A stretch of DNA of 64,000 nucleotides. Origin: Iningainema tapete BLCC-T55 (GTDB taxonomy: Bacteria > Cyanobacteriota > Cyanobacteriia > Cyanobacteriales > Nostocaceae). The notes below the pieces were generated by a model that was not told the origin of the DNA, searched no databases, and saw only the letters and a list, made by a program, of their open reading frames with translations. Below, in pieces: positions 62,297 to 64,000 of this stretch. The stretch's first letter is position 1; each line of letters starts with the position of its first letter. The translations under genes were made by a program, and so were the position numbers. Where the stretch lies: NCBI RefSeq assembly GCF_014698965.1, contig NZ_JACXAE010000105.1:1-64000 (forward strand), read 5' to 3'.

Positions 62297-64000
62297 TCAG
62301 GTGCGATCGCACACATGACGATCTTCCTTGGTAAGATTAGGGTTAGTCTTGAGATAATCATGTACCCACTCACACCCACGCCTCAATACCATATCTAGCT
62401 CCAATAGCTCCAAGTTCCACAGCAGCACGTTTGTATCATTACTACCCGACGCCAGCAGCTTACCGTCAGGACTCCAAGCTATACTCCTAACCGCACTGCT
62501 ATGCCCTGTGAGTCTCATCATTTCCTCACCTTCAAGGTTCCAGAGTTTGACAGTGCCACTATCACTTGCCGAAGCCAGCAACCCCCCTGGGGGGTTAGGG
62601 CTAAAACTGACGCTGTAAACCCTGCCATCACCTCCATTCTTAGTCCAGAGTTCCTTGCGGTTCTCCAAATTCCAGAGTTTGATAGTGTCGTCAGCACTCC
62701 CCGAAGCTAGCATCTTGCCATCGGGACTCCAAGCGACGCTCCTAACTTCATTGCCATGCCCCCCAAGCGTCTGAGCCTTGCCGTTCTCTAGACTCCAGAG
62801 TTTAATGGTGTCATCCTTACCTCCCGAAGCCAACAACCCCCCATAGCCCCCCTTAATAAGGGGGGTTGGGGGGTTGGGACTCCACGCGACGCTTTCAACC
62901 CAGCTACCATTTTTAATCGTCCTGAAGATCTTGCCCTCCAAACTCCAGATTTTTAAGGTTTCGTCAGCACTTCCCGAAGCTAGCATCTTGCCATCGGGAC
63001 TCCAAACTACGCTCCTGACATCATTGCTATGCTTCCCAAGCATCTGAGCCGTGCCGTTCGTTAAGCTCCAGAGTTTGATAGTCTTGTCCTCACTACCCGA
63101 AGCCAGCAGCTTGCCGTTAGGATTCCACACAACGCTGTAGACTTTACGGCTGTGCCTCCCTTTTATCCCTGGCAATTCTTTGCCCTCAAGATTCCAGAGT
63201 TTGACACTCTTATCATCACTCCCCGAAGCCAACATCTTGCCATCAGGGCTGAAGTTGACACTCCTCACTACATCGCTATGCCCTATGAGCGTCTTAAGTT
63301 GCTTGCCTTCAGTAGCCCAAAGTCTAATCGTACCATCAATACTTCCCCACGCCAACATCTTGTCGTCAGGACTCCAAGCTGCACTTTCAATCCAGCTACT
63401 ATTTTTAATCGTCCTGAGGATCTTGCCCTCAACAGTGCATAGTTTGACAGTTCTGTCAATACTTGCTGAAGCTAACATCTTGCCGTTGGGACTCCAAACT
63501 ACGCTCCTAACAGAATCGCTATGCTGCTTGAGCGTCCAGAGTTCTTTGCCATCAGCCGTCTTCCAGAGTTTGACGGTTTTATCATAACTCCCCGAAGCCA
63601 GCAGCTTGCCATCTGGGCTGAAGCTGATGCTTCCAACTTGACCGCTATGCCCTTTGAGTGTCTTGAGTTCCTTACCATCTTGATTCCACAGTTTGATAGT
63701 ACCATCATTACTTCCCGAAGCCAGCATCTTGCCATTAGGACTGAAGCTAACGCTCAGAACAGGAGCAGGGCTATGTTTGAGCGTCCTCAGTTCCAAGCCG
63801 TCTTCGTTCCAGAGTTTGATAGTGCCGTTGGCAGTTCCCGCCGCTAGCAACTTGCCATCGGGGCTAAAGCTGACGCGCAAGGCACGGCTATTTTTGATCG
63901 TCCTTAGTTCCTTGCCATCTACCATCCGCCATAATTTGATGGTGTCGTCAGCACCCGCTGAAGCTAGCAACCCCCCTTCGCCCCCTGAAATTTGGGGGGT
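62297..64000 (-). CDS. WD40-repeat protein, C-terminal part, 5' end outside the window
   Basis: At least 567 residues of back-to-back WD40 blades, about 13 (WSPDGKMLASGSADDTIKLW-type). The frame is open to the right edge. The tail ELDMVLRRGCEWVHDYLKTN followed by PNLTKEDRHVCDRT is that of large cyanobacterial WD40 signalling proteins, which often begin with an nSTAND NTPase or a kinase domain; that part is not visible. The blades are nearly alike, so recent duplication is likely. One loop is enlarged by N-P-P-T-P-L-I-K-G-G-Y-G-G-L, read from a palindromic repeat. Confidence 0.9.
   Translation of the reverse strand, partial: TPQISGGEGGLLASAGADDTIKLWRMVDGKELRTIKNSRALRVSFSPDGKLLAAGTANGTIKLWNEDGLELRTLKHSPAPVLSVSFSPNGKMLASGSNDGTIKLWNQDGKELKTLKGHSGQVGSISFSPDGKLLASGSYDKTVKLWKTADGKELWTLKQHSDSVRSVVWSPNGKMLASASIDRTVKLCTVEGKILRTIKNSSWIESAAWSPDDKMLAWGSIDGTIRLWATEGKQLKTLIGHSDVVRSVNFSPDGKMLASGSDDKSVKLWNLEGKELPGIKGRHSRKVYSVVWNPNGKLLASGSEDKTIKLWSLTNGTAQMLGKHSNDVRSVVWSPDGKMLASGSADETLKIWSLEGKIFRTIKNGSWVESVAWSPNPPTPLIKGGYGGLLASGGKDDTIKLWSLENGKAQTLGGHGNEVRSVAWSPDGKMLASGSADDTIKLWNLENRKELWTKNGGDGRVYSVSFSPNPPGGLLASASDSGTVKLWNLEGEEMMRLTGHSSAVRSIAWSPDGKLLASGSNDTNVLLWNLELLELDMVLRRGCEWVHDYLKTNPNLTKEDRHVCDRT
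62832..62876. repeat. CCCCCTTAATAAGGGGG repeat within the WD40 gene
   Basis: CCCCCCTTAATAAGGGGGG with GGGGG flanks is a common cyanobacterial spacer element. Here it is coding and in frame. Shorter relatives CCCCCCTGGGGGG (62582) and the GC-rich block at the right edge (63970-64000) sit at equivalent loop positions of other blades. Confidence 0.8.

Overview
The window looks like chromosome from a filamentous, probably heterocyst-forming cyanobacterium. The evidence is frequent GCGATCGC (HIP1) octamers, NdhM, a ferredoxin-dependent NirA/NarB pair with NarM and an NtcA-type promoter, STRR-like A/T-rich heptamer repeats, a 94-residue protein resembling a Nostocales heterocyst regulator, and cyanobacterial-style Ser/Thr kinase, CHAT and WD40 proteins. 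The species cannot be named from the sequence alone.

Left third (1-15.5 kb) is an accessory region. It starts with broken IS4/Tn5-type and IS1-like transposase genes. A type I restriction-modification operon (hsdR-hsdM-hsdS, minus strand) follows, with hsdS truncated at its C-terminus. hsdR is split by a 5.9 kb insertion: an ISAs1-family element with a 15 bp perfect terminal repeat and a 10 bp target duplication. Removing the element and one copy of the duplication rejoins hsdR exactly in frame. The ISAs1 transposase gene is itself split by a 3.85 kb Tn554-like element carrying two tyrosine recombinases and a TnpC-like protein, bounded by 26 bp imperfect inverted repeats. The three recombination genes are intact while the surrounding transposase is decayed. 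HsdR also carries an unexpected carboxypeptidase-regulatory-like beta-sandwich domain. Upstream of hsdR lie a truncated antitoxin copy, a P-loop kinase and a PIN toxin with an in-frame stop next to its antitoxin.

15.5-25.5 kb holds a metallophosphoesterase and the nitrate assimilation cluster: nirB (HEAT repeats) divergent from nirA, then nrtP, narB, a PsiE-like membrane protein and narM. The nirA promoter has a textbook GTA-N8-TAC box 22 bp before a TAN3T -10 element. 25.8-32 kb is a signalling block: FHA-PrsW intramembrane protease, a CHAT-FHA protein, a PP2C phosphatase with a zinc ribbon, and an unknown protein. Four ACTTAA boxes phased at about 21/22/32 bp lie in the divergent control region upstream of the PP2C gene.

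32-54.5 kb is mostly housekeeping: ndhM-leuD, a NarL-type response regulator, a glycosyltransferase, a carboxy-terminal protease, a YdcF protein, an SbmA-type ABC transporter, recJ with a GNAT and a Cas4-like nuclease, a putative zinc metallopeptidase preceded by a 53-codon ORF, an aldo/keto reductase, a bifunctional nuclease, riboflavin synthase, an M23 endopeptidase, BirA and PgeF. 54.6-64 kb has tandem Ser/Thr kinases, rubrerythrin, a frameshifted duplicated-domain protein, a truncated MazF-like toxin with antitoxin, an ECF sigma/RskA/fasciclin set recalling mycobacterial SigK-RskA-MPT70/83, a DUF5519 protein, and the 3' part of a large WD40 gene running off the window.

Dispersed short palindromes of at least three sequence families occur throughout. 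Several lie inside coding regions without breaking the frame (recJ, a kinase tail, the WD40 gene, possibly nirA).
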